DNA from: Paenibacillus amylolyticus
Lineage (GTDB): Bacteria > Bacillota > Bacilli > Paenibacillales > Paenibacillaceae
DNA length: 64,000 nt
Reading direction: 5' to 3'
Assembly: GCF_029689945.1 (NCBI RefSeq)
Contig: NZ_CP121451.1
Span: 5,580,001-5,644,000 of the forward strand
Below, one piece after another: positions 54,231 through 64,000 of the stretch. Under the pieces are notes generated by a model. The model saw nothing but the letters and a program-made list of their open reading frames with translations, was not told where the DNA came from and ran no database searches. The first letter of the stretch is position 1. Each line of letters starts with the position of its first letter. The position numbers and the translations under genes were made by a program.

Positions 54231-56150
54231 TTGAAATATCAGAAATCGCTAGCTGTAATACTGGTACTTAGTCTGATTCCTTCGTCTCTCCCCGCACAGG
54301 CGAGCGCAACGAAGGCAGCTTCGTCCACCCATTCATCAGATCATCAAAGGAGGATTACCATGAGTCAACTATTGAAACGTTCCGAGGTGCCAGCTGAGCA
54401 CAGCTGGAAACTGGAGGATTTATTTGCCGATCAGAAAGCCTGGGACCAGGAATATGAAGAAGTATCGTCTTTGACCAAGAAGGCCTCCGAATTTCAAGGC
54501 AAACTGAATGACCCTGATGTCCTCAAATCTTGCTTCGAATTCGAAGATGAGATCAGCCTCAAAATAGAACGCCTCTTTGTATACGCACGCATGCATCAAG
54601 ATGAAGACACAGCCAATCCTACATATCAAAACCTGTCCCAAAAAGCGCAGAAATTAAGCGTTCGGGTAGGTGAAGCACTATCTTTTGTAACACCGGAGAT
54701 TCTTTCCCTTCCGGATGATCAGTTGGACGCTTTTATCAAGAACGAAAAACTCTCTGCGTACACATTTACGCTGGAAGAGATGAAACGGGAAAAAGCCCAC
54801 GTTCTTAGCCAGGCAGAAGAGGCTTTGCTTGCACAGGTAGGCAATCTCTCACAAGCTCCACAGACCATCTTCAGCATGCTGAATAACGCCGATCTCAAGT
54901 TTCCACGAATTAAGGACGAACACGGTAATGAAGTTGAGCTGACTCATGGCAGCTACATTCAGTTCCTTGAGAATCCCAATCGTGAAGTTCGCGAACGTGC
55001 CTTCAAGGCGGTATATGAAACCTATGCCAAACAGAAGAACACGATTGCGGCTGCCCTGAATGCAAATGTAACCAAAAATATGTTCTATGCCAATGTTCGG
55101 AAGTATCCTTCCGTGATGGAAATGTCCTTATATGGAGATAACATCCCAACGGATGTGTATACGAACCTGGTAGACACCATTCACGAGAGCCTTCCGTTAT
55201 TGCATCGATACATGGATTTGCGTAAAAAGTTGCTGGGTGTGGATCAATTACACATGTATGACCTGTTCGCTCCACTCGTAGACGAGTACAAAATGGATAT
55301 TACCTATGAGCAAGCGAAACAAACGGTCAAGGACGGTCTGAAACCACTCGGCAAGGACTATGCAGATGCCTTGCAGACTGGATATGATAACCGCTGGATC
55401 GATGTATATGAGAATGAAAATAAACGTTCAGGTGCTTATGCATGGGGCGCTTACGGCACTCACCCGTATGTTCTGTTGAATCACAAAGATAACCTGAACA
55501 GCATGTTCACACTCGCCCATGAAATGGGTCACGCTCTGCATTCACATTACTCGGATACAACACTTCCGTACCGTGATGCCCAGTACACCATCTTCCTGGC
55601 TGAGGTTGCATCCACAACCAACGAAGCGTTGCTGATGGATTATCTGCTTAACAAATCAACTGATCCAAAGGAAAAACTGTATCTGTTGACCTATTATGCG
55701 GACCAATTCCGTACAACGGTATTCCGCCAAACCATGTTTGCTGAATTCGAGAAAATCATTCATGAACGTGCGGAACAAGGTGACGCATTGACACCACAAT
55801 TGTTATCCGAGATCTATTATGATCTGAACGTGAAATATCACGGTAAGGATATGGTTGTTGACAAAGATATTGAGATGGAATGGGCTCGTATTCCCCACTT
55901 CTATAACAGTTTCTACGTATACAAATATGCTACAGGCTTCTCTGCCGCGACCAGCTTCTCCAAGCAAATTCTGGAAGAAGGTCAACCTGCTGTTGACCGT
56001 TATCTTGGTTTCCTGAAGAGCGGTGGCAGTGATTACTCCATTAACATTCTGAAGAAAGCAGGTGTAGATATGTCTACACCTCAGCCAATTCGTGAAGCGA
56101 TGAGTGTATTCAAGGAATTGATTGAACAGATGGAGCAACTAACCAAATAA
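54231..56150 (+). CDS. pepF: Oligoendopeptidase F, M3 family, with two in-frame starts
   Basis: Zinc oligopeptidase. From TTG 54231 (GGAGG 7 nt upstream) the product is 639 residues with a signal peptide (MKYQKSLAVILVLSLIPSSL, cleavage near AQASA). From the internal ATG 54360 (AAAGGAGG 6 nt upstream) it is 596 residues and begins MSQLLKRSEVPAEHSWKLED, the usual PepF start. The zinc site is FTLAHEMGHALHSHY with the downstream glutamate in FLAEVASTTNEALLMD. Both starts have near-ideal ribosome sites, so an exported and a cytosolic enzyme may be made from one gene. Confidence 0.93.
   Translation: MKYQKSLAVILVLSLIPSSLPAQASATKAASSTHSSDHQRRITMSQLLKRSEVPAEHSWKLEDLFADQKAWDQEYEEVSSLTKKASEFQGKLNDPDVLKSCFEFEDEISLKIERLFVYARMHQDEDTANPTYQNLSQKAQKLSVRVGEALSFVTPEILSLPDDQLDAFIKNEKLSAYTFTLEEMKREKAHVLSQAEEALLAQVGNLSQAPQTIFSMLNNADLKFPRIKDEHGNEVELTHGSYIQFLENPNREVRERAFKAVYETYAKQKNTIAAALNANVTKNMFYANVRKYPSVMEMSLYGDNIPTDVYTNLVDTIHESLPLLHRYMDLRKKLLGVDQLHMYDLFAPLVDEYKMDITYEQAKQTVKDGLKPLGKDYADALQTGYDNRWIDVYENENKRSGAYAWGAYGTHPYVLLNHKDNLNSMFTLAHEMGHALHSHYSDTTLPYRDAQYTIFLAEVASTTNEALLMDYLLNKSTDPKEKLYLLTYYADQFRTTVFRQTMFAEFEKIIHERAEQGDALTPQLLSEIYYDLNVKYHGKDMVVDKDIEMEWARIPHFYNSFYVYKYATGFSAATSFSKQILEEGQPAVDRYLGFLKSGGSDYSINILKKAGVDMSTPQPIREAMSVFKELIEQMEQLTK
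54346..54362 (+). promoter_or_regulatory. Internal ribosome-binding site and start in pepF
   Basis: AAAGGAGG (54346-54353), 6 nt, then ATG (54360), in frame 43 codons after the first start. The upstream start has an equally strong site at 54219-54223. Confidence 0.75.
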
Positions 56151-56173
56151 GGTTTTCTTTCCAAGTGACCTGC

Positions 56174-56199
56174 ATCCCTTGCCCGTATGGGCAGGGGAT
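56174..56199 (+). terminator. Terminator after pepF
   Basis: ATCCC..GCCC pairs with GGGC..GGGAT around GTAT, then TTTATAAT. It lies 25 bp past the stop. Confidence 0.75.
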
Positions 56200-56281
56200 T
56201 TTATAATCAATGCAAGATGCAATATACCCGAATATGGGTAATGCATACTAGTTCTCAATTGTTCAACAAGGAGGCAACACC

Positions 56282-56662
56282 ATGAAAATGCAATGGGCGC
56301 TCATAGCAGGTCTTGTTTTTGCACTGCTCACGGGAATCTTTGCCGTTATTAATGTAGATTCCGTACAAGTGAACCTGTTATTCAACACTGTTCAAATCCC
56401 GTTAATTTTGCTGATTCTCGGTTGCACCCTGATCGGTGGAATTATTGTAGGTTCATATGGCATTTATCGCCAATACCGACTGCAACGCGAGAACAAACAA
56501 TTGAAATTGCGTGTAACTGAATTGGAAAATTCGACAGCAAGCAACGCTTCGTTCGATTCTTATAAAACGATGGATTCGCTTGATTCAACTGTACCGGACA
56601 ACCTAACGGAGAACGATTCGATCCAGAGTCAGCGCAAAGGAAACCCTACGGGGACATTGTAA
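56282..56662 (+). CDS. LapA domain membrane protein
   Basis: 126 residues. ATG 56282 follows AAGGAGGCAACACC. Two membrane helices (WALIAGLVFALLTGIFAVIN and PLILLILGCTLIGGIIVG) flank the LapA/DUF1049 signature with VDSVQVNLLFNTVQIPL. A basic coiled segment (RLQRENKQLKLRVTELEN) and a Ser/Asp-rich tail follow. A cell-envelope assembly role is known for Gram-negative LapA; here it is undefined. Confidence 0.85.
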   Translation: MKMQWALIAGLVFALLTGIFAVINVDSVQVNLLFNTVQIPLILLILGCTLIGGIIVGSYGIYRQYRLQRENKQLKLRVTELENSTASNASFDSYKTMDSLDSTVPDNLTENDSIQSQRKGNPTGTL

Positions 56663-56774
56663 CCAACAGAATCAGCCTGCTGGCGAGTCAGGAATGGTAG
56701 CATCCCATTCACTCCCCCAGACAGGCTGTATTTTGTTTCACATCATACCCACGTTCCAAGGAGGAATTTATACC

Positions 56775-57816
56775 ATGAGTTATACAATTGATGAATCTTA
56801 CGTTCTGTCTTTTCTGAAAAAATTATTGGACACTCCAAGTCCAAGTGGTTACACCCATCATATTATCGAGATGATTCGCAAGGAAGCTGAATCACTGGGC
56901 ATCGCTTGTGAGCTGAATAACAAAGGTGGTGCGGTGCTTACATTGCCTGGGCAAGACTCGTCCAAAACGATTGCTTTGAGTGCCCATGTGGATACGCTGG
57001 GGGCCATGGTACGCTCCATTACATCTTACGGTACTTTGAAACTGACCTCTGTCGGCGGATTTGCCATGCAAAGTATCGAGAACGAGTACTGCAGTATCCA
57101 TACTCGGGACGGAAAAACTTACACAGGAACCATTCTCTCCCTTCATCCGTCTGTACACGTTTACCCTGATGCACGTACCTTTGAACGAACAGAGAGCCAT
57201 ATGGAAGTTCGAATCGATGAAGTTGTCTCCTCCAAGGAAGACGTCTTGAAACTCGGAATCTCTGTCGGAGACTTTATCTCCTTCGATGCTCGTGCCATCA
57301 TTACCCCAAGCGGTTATATCAAATCTCGCCATCTGGATGACAAAGCCAGCGTCAGCTGCCCTGTTCGGCATCCTTGAGTCTGTACATCGCGAAGGCTGGA
57401 AACCATTACATAATGTTTCGCTGCTCATCTCCAACTACGAAGAAGTCGGACATGGCGCATCCTATATCCCTGCGGAAATCAGTGAAATGATTGCAGTAGA
57501 CATGGGAGCCATGGGTGATGACCTGAGCTGTAAAGAAACCGATGTATCCATATGTGCCAAAGATTCCTCCGGCCCGTATGACTACGATATGACCAATCGT
57601 CTCATTGAGCTGGCCAAACAAGGTGGACTGGATTATGTTGTGGATATCTATCCCCAATATGGCTCAGATGGCAGTGCAGCATTACGCGGAGGAAACAATA
57701 TCCGAGCTGCACTGATTGGTCCGGGCGTTCATGCCTCACATTCCATGGAGCGTACACATAAGGATGCTGTCCTGAATACAGCACGATTGCTCACTGCCTA
57801 CATTACGACCAAGTAA
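56775..57816 (+). CDS. M42 family metallopeptidase (frameshift near 57353)
   Basis: Dodecameric-type aminopeptidase or glucanase of family M42, cytosolic. ATG 56775 follows CAAGGAGGAATTTATACC. The first frame has LLDTPSPSGYTHHI and ALSAHVDTLGAMV (first zinc His-x-Asp). The second has ISNYEEVGHGAS (catalytic Glu pair) and THASHSMERTH-type text (VHASHSMERTH). The frames meet at HLDDKAS; restoring two bases (GC) gives DDKASVAALFGILESV, the conserved M42 block. The joined length is about 347 residues. Confidence 0.87.
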
Positions 57817-57862
57817 AACACGTTTACGAATCATCACGGAGAACCATATACTTACCATAATA

Positions 57863-57912
57863 AAAGGACACCTCCACGCACAGCCTTTTGGCGCGCTTTG
57901 GAGGTGTCTTTT
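57863..57912. terminator. Terminator between the M42 gene and the coiled-coil gene
   Basis: AAGGACACCTCCA pairs with TGGAGGTGTCTTTT. It lies 45 bp past the M42 stop and faces the convergent gene. Confidence 0.75.
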
Positions 57913-57942
57913 GCTCTCATGTCTATTAAGCTTTCCTCTCAT

Positions 57943-58880
57943 TTAATCTGCCTGTTCCACATATTCATGATACTTGCGATCCAAGTTCTCAAACGCTGCC
58001 TGATGGTCACGCATTTCATACCTCAACACTTGCATGGTTTTACGAACTGCGCTTAGTCCATCTTTCACCTGACGTTCGGCTTTGCGGATTTTGTCCTGAA
58101 CCATCCAGTCCACGAAGAGGCTATCGAAGAAATAGTCTGCGAACGAAAGCAGGCCTCCCAGATGCAAATCCGCATGAACTGCCATCTCTACATCCTCCAA
58201 TTCCTTCTGAAAACGTCGCAGACGCTTACCTGCATCCATAATGGCGACCTGAGCATCATCCATTCGTCCCCGCTTGATATGTGTGGAGATTACTCCGCCA
58301 CCCATCATGTCATATACACCCCAATTGCCTGCCGAAGCCAATGCCTTCTCCGCACGTTCAAGGGCATAGATCAGATACTCACCTTCCCGGAAAGCTTCAT
58401 CCAATTCCTTAAGTTCACTCGCCAGATGCTCCCTATGCTCAGCCATGTCCTGCAATTCAGCATCCTGGTCCAGCAGACGACCCTCCTTCTTCCCCAATAA
58501 CGCGTTATAGTCGCTCTGCCAGTACTGATACTGCCGCTGGCCCTCCAACTCCTGCTCCACATGAATTCGCTGCTCCTGTACGTCTTGTAACATGCGACAA
58601 GCGGTGTCGTATGCAGCCTTGCTTTCCATCAGTTCCAGCTCTTCCTTTTCCAGCCGCTCCGTCTTCTTGCCAATCAATTGATAGAAAAATGCTGATAATG
58701 TCATCCTGTTCAGTCGATCCACATCGTTCTGCTCTTTCTGGAGATGCTCCTGACGACGCTTTACCTTTGCTTCCCATTCAGCTTCTTCCGTTTGAAGCTT
58801 CTCCAGTCGTTTGACCCATTTCTCGTAAATTCTCCCCTTTCCTTGAGCACTGCCAACTGTTCATTCATTTCTTTATACAT
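57943..58880 (-). CDS. Coiled-coil protein of unknown function (frameshift at 58834-58837)
   Basis: About 312 residues once one G is added to the GGGG run. MYKEMNEQLAVLKERGR then joins IYEKWVKRLEKLQTEEAEWE and the long frame. Nearly the whole protein is heptad-like helix rich in Glu, Lys, Gln and Leu. A Gly-rich turn NWGVYDMMGGGVISTHIKR lies in the middle, and HLGGLLSFADYFFDSLFVDW follows. No signal peptide or membrane span is seen. The repeated long helices suggest a structural or scaffold role, but no family was recognised. The start is ATG 58880. Confidence 0.7.
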
Positions 58881-59042
58881 AAGTGCGGTGTTCTCTCCCT
58901 TCTATGGAATTCTTTACTTATACAACGTAATGAATATGAAGAACGTTTCATATTTAATCGCACATTCGCAGACAAAAAATCGCCCTCTCCACCTATGCGA
59001 CATCAAGTCACTATAGAAGAAAGGGCGATGATTAATTATAAA

Positions 59043-60975
59043 TTAAGACTTGCTCTGTTCAATCTGCTCTGCAAGTTCATTCAGAATGGTCCAGCGTTCC
59101 ATCAATTCGTCCAGATGACGCTCCGCCTCAACCTGCTCCGCCATCAACTCCTGCAGACGGGCAGAATCACTAAATGACTCTTCCATCTCTCTGTTAATCC
59201 GAACAAGATTGGCTTCGGCCTTCTCAATATTTTCATCAATCTGGTCGTATTCCCGTTGTTCCTTGAAGCTGAATTTCAACTTCGGTTTAGCCGCTGACAC
59301 AGCGGGAGTTGTTTTGTCCGATGACTGCTTCACCTTCGCTGCTCCTGGGTCACTCTCTTGCGTAGCTCCAGGTGCATTTTTCAGCATCCATTCCGCATAC
59401 TCACTGTAGTCGCCGACATGTACACGTACAGCACCGTTGCCCTCAAAAGACAGCACTTTATCCACCGTACGATCAAGGAAATAGCGATCATGGGATACCA
59501 CAAAGACAACACCCGGAAAATCGTCCAGATAGTCTTCCAGTACAGCGAGTGTCTGGATGTCCAGATCATTCGTCGGCTCATCCAGCAGCAATACATTCGG
59601 CGCAGCCATCAGAACACGCAGCAGATACAGGCGGCGCTTCTCTCCACCAGACAGACGCGAGATAGGGGTCCACTGGGATGCCGGGGTAAACAGGAACCGC
59701 TCCAGCATCTGGGATGCTGTAATCGAGAGAGCCATCGGCCGTTTTCACATTCTCGGCCACTTCCTTGATGTATTCAATGACACGCAGGGATTCATCCATC
59801 TCCTGATGTTCCTGGGTGAAATAGCCCAGATTGACCGTCGGACCGACGTCAACCACGCCTGCATCGGGTTGCAACTTGCCAGATATCATCTGTAGCAACG
59901 TGGACTTACCACTGCCATTCGGTCCAACAATACCTACCCGATCCCCTGGTACGGCAATATAACTCAGATCCTCGATCAGTTTGCGACCACCGACGGATTT
60001 GGAAAGGTGCTCAATCTCCAGAATCTTTTTGCCCAGACGAGTGGAACCAACTGATACTTCCAATGAACCCGAACGCTGGATTCCTTGTTGGTCTTTGAGT
60101 TGTTCAAAGCGATCAATTCTCGCTTTTTGTTTCGTCGTCCGTGCCTTGGCACCACGACGAATCCACGCGAGCTCCGTCCGAAGCAGATTCTTGCGTTTCT
60201 GTTCGGAAGAGGCTTCCCGTTCTTCACGCTCTGCCTTCAGTTCGAGAAAGCTTGTATAGTTGGCTTCATAGCGGAACAAACGACCATGATCCAATTCGAG
60301 CATGACATTCGCCACACGATCCAGGAAATACCGATCATGCGTAATCATAAGCAGTGCGCCGCGGCGCTTCTGCAAGTACTGCTCAAGCCACACGACCGAA
60401 TCATTATCAATATGGTTCGTCGGCTCATCCAGAATGAGCAGTTCGCATGGGTGAATCAGAGCAGCAGCGAGTGCTACCCTTTTGCGTTGTCCACCAGACA
60501 ATGTACCCATCAGTGCATCGAATTGACGAATACCCAGTTTGGACAAAATACTCTTCGCTTCACTCTCCATCTGCCAGAGCTGAAGCTGCTCCATCTGCTG
60601 ATTCAGACGTAACAATCGCTCTTGCAAGGCTGGATCGGACGAATTCAGTTCCAATAATTCCATCGTTTCCGTATAGTCACGCACGGTTTTCATTTCCATG
60701 CTGTCACCTTCGAATACTTGTTGCAATACCGTATTATCCGGATTGAAGTCCGGATTCTGCGCCAGGAACTGAATGCGTACATCATTACCAATCGAGATCT
60801 GGCCCGCATCAGCAGGTTCCATTCCGGAAATCACACGCAAAAACGTGGATTTACCGGTGCCATTTACCCCAACAACGCCAATTTTGTCCTGATCAGCCAT
60901 TCCGAATGAAGCGTCCTTGAACAATATTTTCTCGCCGTAACTTTTCGTAATTTGCTCTACCGTCATTATGTTCAT
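59043..60975 (-). CDS. ABC-F family ATPase, Uup-like (frameshift near 59725-59730)
   Basis: Ribosome-associated protein with two ABC domains. Domain 1 has VVGVNGTGKSTFL (Walker A), LSGGQRKRVALA and LLILDEPTNHID. Domain 2 has IVGPNGSGKSTLL, LSGGEKRRLYLL and LLLDEPTNDLD. A linker with RRGAKARTTKQKARI lies between them and a C-terminal coiled coil (SFKEQREYDQIDENIEKAEAN...) of the Uup type ends the protein. Domain 2 is split: restoring two bases in the CTCTCT stretch (or dropping one) joins VKTADGSL to ITASQMLERFLF. The joined length is about 644 residues. ATG 60975 or 60966 is the start. Confidence 0.9.
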
Positions 60976-61036
60976 TGCGTGTACCCACTTCTCTGTAAAA
61001 TTGTATTCAATATTCCCCGCATCCACATACAAGCAC

Positions 61037-61615
61037 TTACGTTTTCAAAAAGGACCGGCACCCGTCCAGAAACAACGCTGCCGAGAAGGCAATTCGCTTG
61101 TTCAGATCTTCTTCGTTGAACTCAGGATTAAGCATAATATCCATCTTCAGACGATCCAGAATCCCAATATACGATTTGGCCAACAAGACCGGCTCAGGTA
61201 CACTTGCACTCTCCAGCACTTCACACACCATGCTCATATATTGATTCATGAACTCTTTCATGAATTGCATCAGATCCGGATCATTATTGGGTGCCATAAA
61301 AAAGAGCTTGGTATGATTGCGGCGCTCATAATAATACGTTAGGTGTGTCTTCGCTATTGCCCCAAGTTTATCACCTGTGTTCTCGTGCGAGTTCAACGCA
61401 TGTTCAAGACGACTGATAAAGCCGTTACAGTCTCGCTTGGATACCGCGATAAATAATTGTTCCTTGCTTTTGAAATATAAATAAATGGTGCCTTTTGCGA
61501 TGCCAGCCTCGTCTGCAATATCCGACATTTTGGTCTCATAAAAACCTTTCGAGCCAAAAATACCATAGGCTGCATCCAAAATGGCCTCCGATTTGTCTCC
61601 ATGTACCGTGCTCAA
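61037..61615 (-). CDS. TetR/AcrR family transcriptional regulator
   Basis: 192 residues. The N-terminal HTH is AILDAAYGIFGSKGFYETKMSDIADEAGIAKGTIYLYFKSKEQLF. The C-terminal ligand domain has FFMAPNNDPDLMQFMKEFMNQYM. TTG 61615 lies 4-5 nt after GGGGGAGT. It sits directly upstream (same strand, 60 bp) of the ABC-F gene and may regulate it or be co-transcribed. Confidence 0.92.
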   Translation of the reverse strand: MSTVHGDKSEAILDAAYGIFGSKGFYETKMSDIADEAGIAKGTIYLYFKSKEQLFIAVSKRDCNGFISRLEHALNSHENTGDKLGAIAKTHLTYYYERRNHTKLFFMAPNNDPDLMQFMKEFMNQYMSMVCEVLESASVPEPVLLAKSYIGILDRLKMDIMLNPEFNEEDLNKRIAFSAALFLDGCRSFLKT

Positions 61616-61627
61616 ATGTACTCCCCC

Positions 61628-62437
61628 TTACAACGCCAAAATGTTACCTAAACCTATCGCCACACATCCTCCGATAACCGAACTAAGCACGTTAACCAGG
61701 TCGTTGCTCATCCAAGACCAGCCACGAGCACGAACCGTTGGATGTCCGCAATGTTCATGTACCTCAACTTCTCGGCCACAAACGGTACAACGATACATTT
61801 TCTGCACCGTTGCGCCCAGATAGGAATCGGCAAAAGCCCCTGCCAAACCACCTATCAGGCCGACAAAAGTCCAACTAAACAGACCAAGCCCTTCGATCCC
61901 GCCGATCCATGAAAAGAAAAATGCTCCCGCACCAATCAGAGCCCCGCCTGCGGCTGCAGCCACGGTGCCGAGTAGTGAGACACCTCCTGAAGCACCTGGT
62001 GTAAGTACCCTCCAGGTGAGAACAGAGCGCGGCGGCTTGCGACTGAGACTCCCAAACTCGGTTGCCCATGTATCCGATGTAACGGTAGCCATGACACCGA
62101 TGAAAGCATATACCCATGCCGGATGTGGAAATATCCAGTATCCCAGACACAGGAACATGCCCATCCCACCATTAGCCATCACTTGCCCGGCATCCCGATT
62201 TCCTGACTTGGCATAGGATTTCTCCAGCTCCTGCTTCCGATCTTTGCGATACCTGGAGAGCAATGTTGAAGTGATGAAGAACAACAATAACGTGCCAAAC
62301 CAGAACAGGTTACCCGCTCCGTAATATATCGTTCCCATCATGATGGCTGCCAGGCAGCCAGACAGGGTTAGCGACTTTTTCGCATAGGCAGCACCTGCCA
62401 CCATACAAGCGCATACGGCGCCAATAATCCAATCCAT
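61628..62437 (-). CDS. DUF92 family membrane protein
   Basis: About 269 residues with six or seven membrane helices. ATG 62437 lies behind GGAGACATT; the longer frame to 62500 lacks a site. The family block ATVTSDTWATEFGSLSRKPPRS and the GGVSLLGTVAAAAGGALIG region match DUF92 (TMEM19/VTE6-like). Plant VTE6 is a phytyl-phosphate kinase, so a prenyl-phosphate kinase role is possible. A loop CTVCGREVEVHEHCGHP with Cys and His may bind metal. It ends 12 bp before the TetR gene start. Confidence 0.87.
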   Translation of the reverse strand: MDWIIGAVCACMVAGAAYAKKSLTLSGCLAAIMMGTIYYGAGNLFWFGTLLLFFITSTLLSRYRKDRKQELEKSYAKSGNRDAGQVMANGGMGMFLCLGYWIFPHPAWVYAFIGVMATVTSDTWATEFGSLSRKPPRSVLTWRVLTPGASGGVSLLGTVAAAAGGALIGAGAFFFSWIGGIEGLGLFSWTFVGLIGGLAGAFADSYLGATVQKMYRCTVCGREVEVHEHCGHPTVRARGWSWMSNDLVNVLSSVIGGCVAIGLGNILAL

Positions 62438-62552
62438 AATGTCTCCTGCATGCAGCATATGTACAGACCGCATGACGTTAATTGTATTTTTGAAATTCAA
62501 TTATACCACGGTTTGATGCCAATGCCGAAACTCCTGAGGCCAGCACGCAAAA

Positions 62553-62592
62553 AACCTGTTCTGGCCTCATTTAGAAGTGCCAAAACAGGTTA
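62553..62592 (-). terminator. Terminator after the ABC permease gene
   Basis: AACCTGTT.TGGC pairs with GCCA.AACAGGTT around a 13 nt loop; the minus strand continues with TTTTTTGCG. It lies about 70 bp past the permease stop. Confidence 0.8.
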
Positions 62593-62664
62593 TTGATCAG
62601 CGTTACAACAAGATAACTACTCTCTTCAAGTAATGTCTGTAATTCGGTGTTCCTATATTTTCAT

Positions 62665-63438
62665 TCAGACCCGCTTCGCACCGCCAACGACCCCATATCG
62701 GTAAAGTACCCTGCGACCAAACCAGTTGAACAATCGATCCGTCAGGAATCCCATGAACCCCAGGGAAATCAACCCGACAAAGATCCAGTCCGTCCGGAAA
62801 AAGAGCCTTGAATTCCAGATCAGGTAACCCACTCCCTCATTTGCGGCAATCATCTCTGCACCAATGATGGCCATATAAGAGGTTCCCATTGCCAGGCGCA
62901 CACCTGTGAAAATATACGGAGTTGTCGCCGGAACAATCACATGCAGCAGAATCTGCCGTTCATTGGCTCCCATACTGCGTGCCGACCGGATTTTGTCTTC
63001 CTCAACGGAGAGCACACCTGTTAAGGTATTTAGCACAACAATGAAGAACGTTGCGTACATAATGAGCGCAATCTTGGATTGCTCTCCAATACCGAACCAC
63101 ACCAGGAATAAGGTAATAAAGGCGATCGGCGGGATAAACCGTATAAAGTTAAGGAATGGCTCGGCGAACAGCCGAATGATATGCACCTTGCCAATAATCA
63201 ACCCTACCGGAATAGCAATGATGCTTCCGAGTACCCAGCCTGCCAGTACACGTGTGAAGCTGATTCCGATATACTGCATCAGCGTACCGTCCGCAATCAG
63301 TTCATGTGCTCCCAGGATCGTATCCCAGGGGCCAGGGATTACGTCAGGCCCATAGATGAGGGCACCCAGCTGCCAGATCAGGATGACCGTTACCCACAGG
63401 AGCGGGATGGACACCGATTTTTTTTCCAACCATTTCAT
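62665..63438 (-). CDS. ABC transporter permease, SsuC/TauC type
   Basis: 257 residues, six membrane helices. ATG 63438 lies 9 nt after GAGGTG. The BPD_transp_1 EAA-like loop is ARSMGANERQILLHVIVPAT. An N-terminal segment WLEKKSVSIPLLWVTVILIWQ precedes it. SsuC-type permeases import alkanesulfonates, taurine, nitrate or thiamine precursors; the substrate-binding protein is outside the window, so the substrate is open. It is in an operon behind the ATPase gene, 18 bp downstream of it. Confidence 0.9.
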   Translation of the reverse strand: MKWLEKKSVSIPLLWVTVILIWQLGALIYGPDVIPGPWDTILGAHELIADGTLMQYIGISFTRVLAGWVLGSIIAIPVGLIIGKVHIIRLFAEPFLNFIRFIPPIAFITLFLVWFGIGEQSKIALIMYATFFIVVLNTLTGVLSVEEDKIRSARSMGANERQILLHVIVPATTPYIFTGVRLAMGTSYMAIIGAEMIAANEGVGYLIWNSRLFFRTDWIFVGLISLGFMGFLTDRLFNWFGRRVLYRYGVVGGAKRV

Positions 63439-63455
63439 CTCACATATCACCTCAG

Positions 63456-64000
63456 TTATTCTTCAAAGTGGCCTTGAATTCGATCATACAGGGTGTTGAA
63501 TTCAGATGAGGCGATGTTCCTCGGGTAAGGTAAGGTGTTGTGGTAAATATCCGTAATATTTGAAGACGGACCTACAGACATAATGCCTATGCGCTCACCA
63601 AGCAATAAGGCCTCCTGAATATCGTGAGTGACAAAGATAACGGTCTTATGGGTTTCTTTCCAAATATTCACCAGTTCCTTCTGCATGGTTCGCCTCGTCA
63701 TCGCGTCCAGTGCACCGAATGGCTCATCCATCAGCAAGATCGCCGAGTCATTCGCAAGTACCCGAGCCAATTGAACCGCTGCTTCATGCCACCCGAGAGC
63801 TCTTTCGGAAACTTTCCTTCATGAGCACCCAGTCCAACAAGCTGAATGTAACGATCAGAGATTTCACCCCGTTGTGTCTTGGGCACCTTGGACATTCGAA
63901 GCCCGAATTCAACATTTTCCCTCACGGTTAACCATGGAAAGAGAGAAGAATCCGCCTGCTGAAATACCATCGCCCGATCTCTGCCCGGTCTGTCAATCTC
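63456..64000 (-). CDS. ABC transporter ATP-binding protein, SsuB/TauB type, partial (frameshift at 63776)
   Basis: The 5' part lies beyond the right edge; Walker A is not in the window. The first frame has DRAMVFQQADSSLFPWLTVRENV (Q loop) and KELSGGMKQR (signature). One more G in CGG|GTTCAA restores [27 protein letters not shown], with Walker B and the D loop; HDIQEALLLGERI carries the H loop. It pairs with the permease gene immediately downstream. Confidence 0.9.

Overview
The window reads as a chromosomal segment of a spore-forming Firmicute, most likely Paenibacillus. Support comes from the gene set: yqhH-yqhG, yqzE, a CwlD-like amidase, YtpB, YugP, YitT and YkvI families, B12-dependent ribonucleotide reductase, citramalate synthase, a GH30 glucuronoxylanase and a PL10 pectate lyase. 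Strong AGGAGG ribosome sites and many TTG/GTG starts fit as well. Genus is inferred from family knowledge; no search was run.

Layout. 1-7.7 kb: 5' part of nrdJ (minus strand) with two NrdR-like boxes, yqhH-yqhG, an unknown secreted protein behind a structured leader, yqzE, and a convergent cwlD/polysaccharide deacetylase pair. 8-12 kb: secreted xylanase, tRNA-Leu(CAG), pectate lyase, NlpC/P60 protein. 12-19.4 kb: AhpD-like protein, small unknowns, xpt, YkvI transporter, glycosyltransferase, acetyltransferase, acidic unknown protein, HAD phosphatase. 19.4-20.15 kb: non-coding hairpins and about six and a half tandem copies of a ~77 bp GC-rich repeat. 20-30 kb: two rRNA-modification genes, thioredoxin-like protein, small alarmone synthetase operon, pyrD, TPR/L,D-transpeptidase, ferredoxin, dinB and two tiny membrane proteins. 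30-41 kb: cimA, ResA-like protein, JAMM peptidase, exonuclease/nucleotidyltransferase pair, amtB with a GlnR/TnrA box, MerR, YugP, LysR, rhomboid, tpx, and a probable 6S RNA. 41-64 kb: YesL, CshA, YitT, glycoside hydrolase-like protein, MATE, pfkA, ytpB, two transporters, cold-shock protein, PepF, M42 peptidase, ABC-F, TetR, DUF92, and part of an SsuBC-type ABC importer.

Quality caveat. At least 19 otherwise intact genes, including housekeeping ones (pfkA, amtB, cshA, rsmF, ABC-F), are broken by one- or two-base indels, mostly single-base losses in short homopolymers. I read these as sequencing or consensus errors, not gene decay. Each affected gene is given as one CDS spanning the break, with the break position in its entry.

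No CRISPR array, prophage, insertion sequence or defence island was seen. The most distinctive observations are an oligoendopeptidase F gene with two strong in-frame starts (secreted and cytosolic forms), the 77 bp tandem repeat, the 6S RNA locus, and the amtB and nrdJ operator sites.
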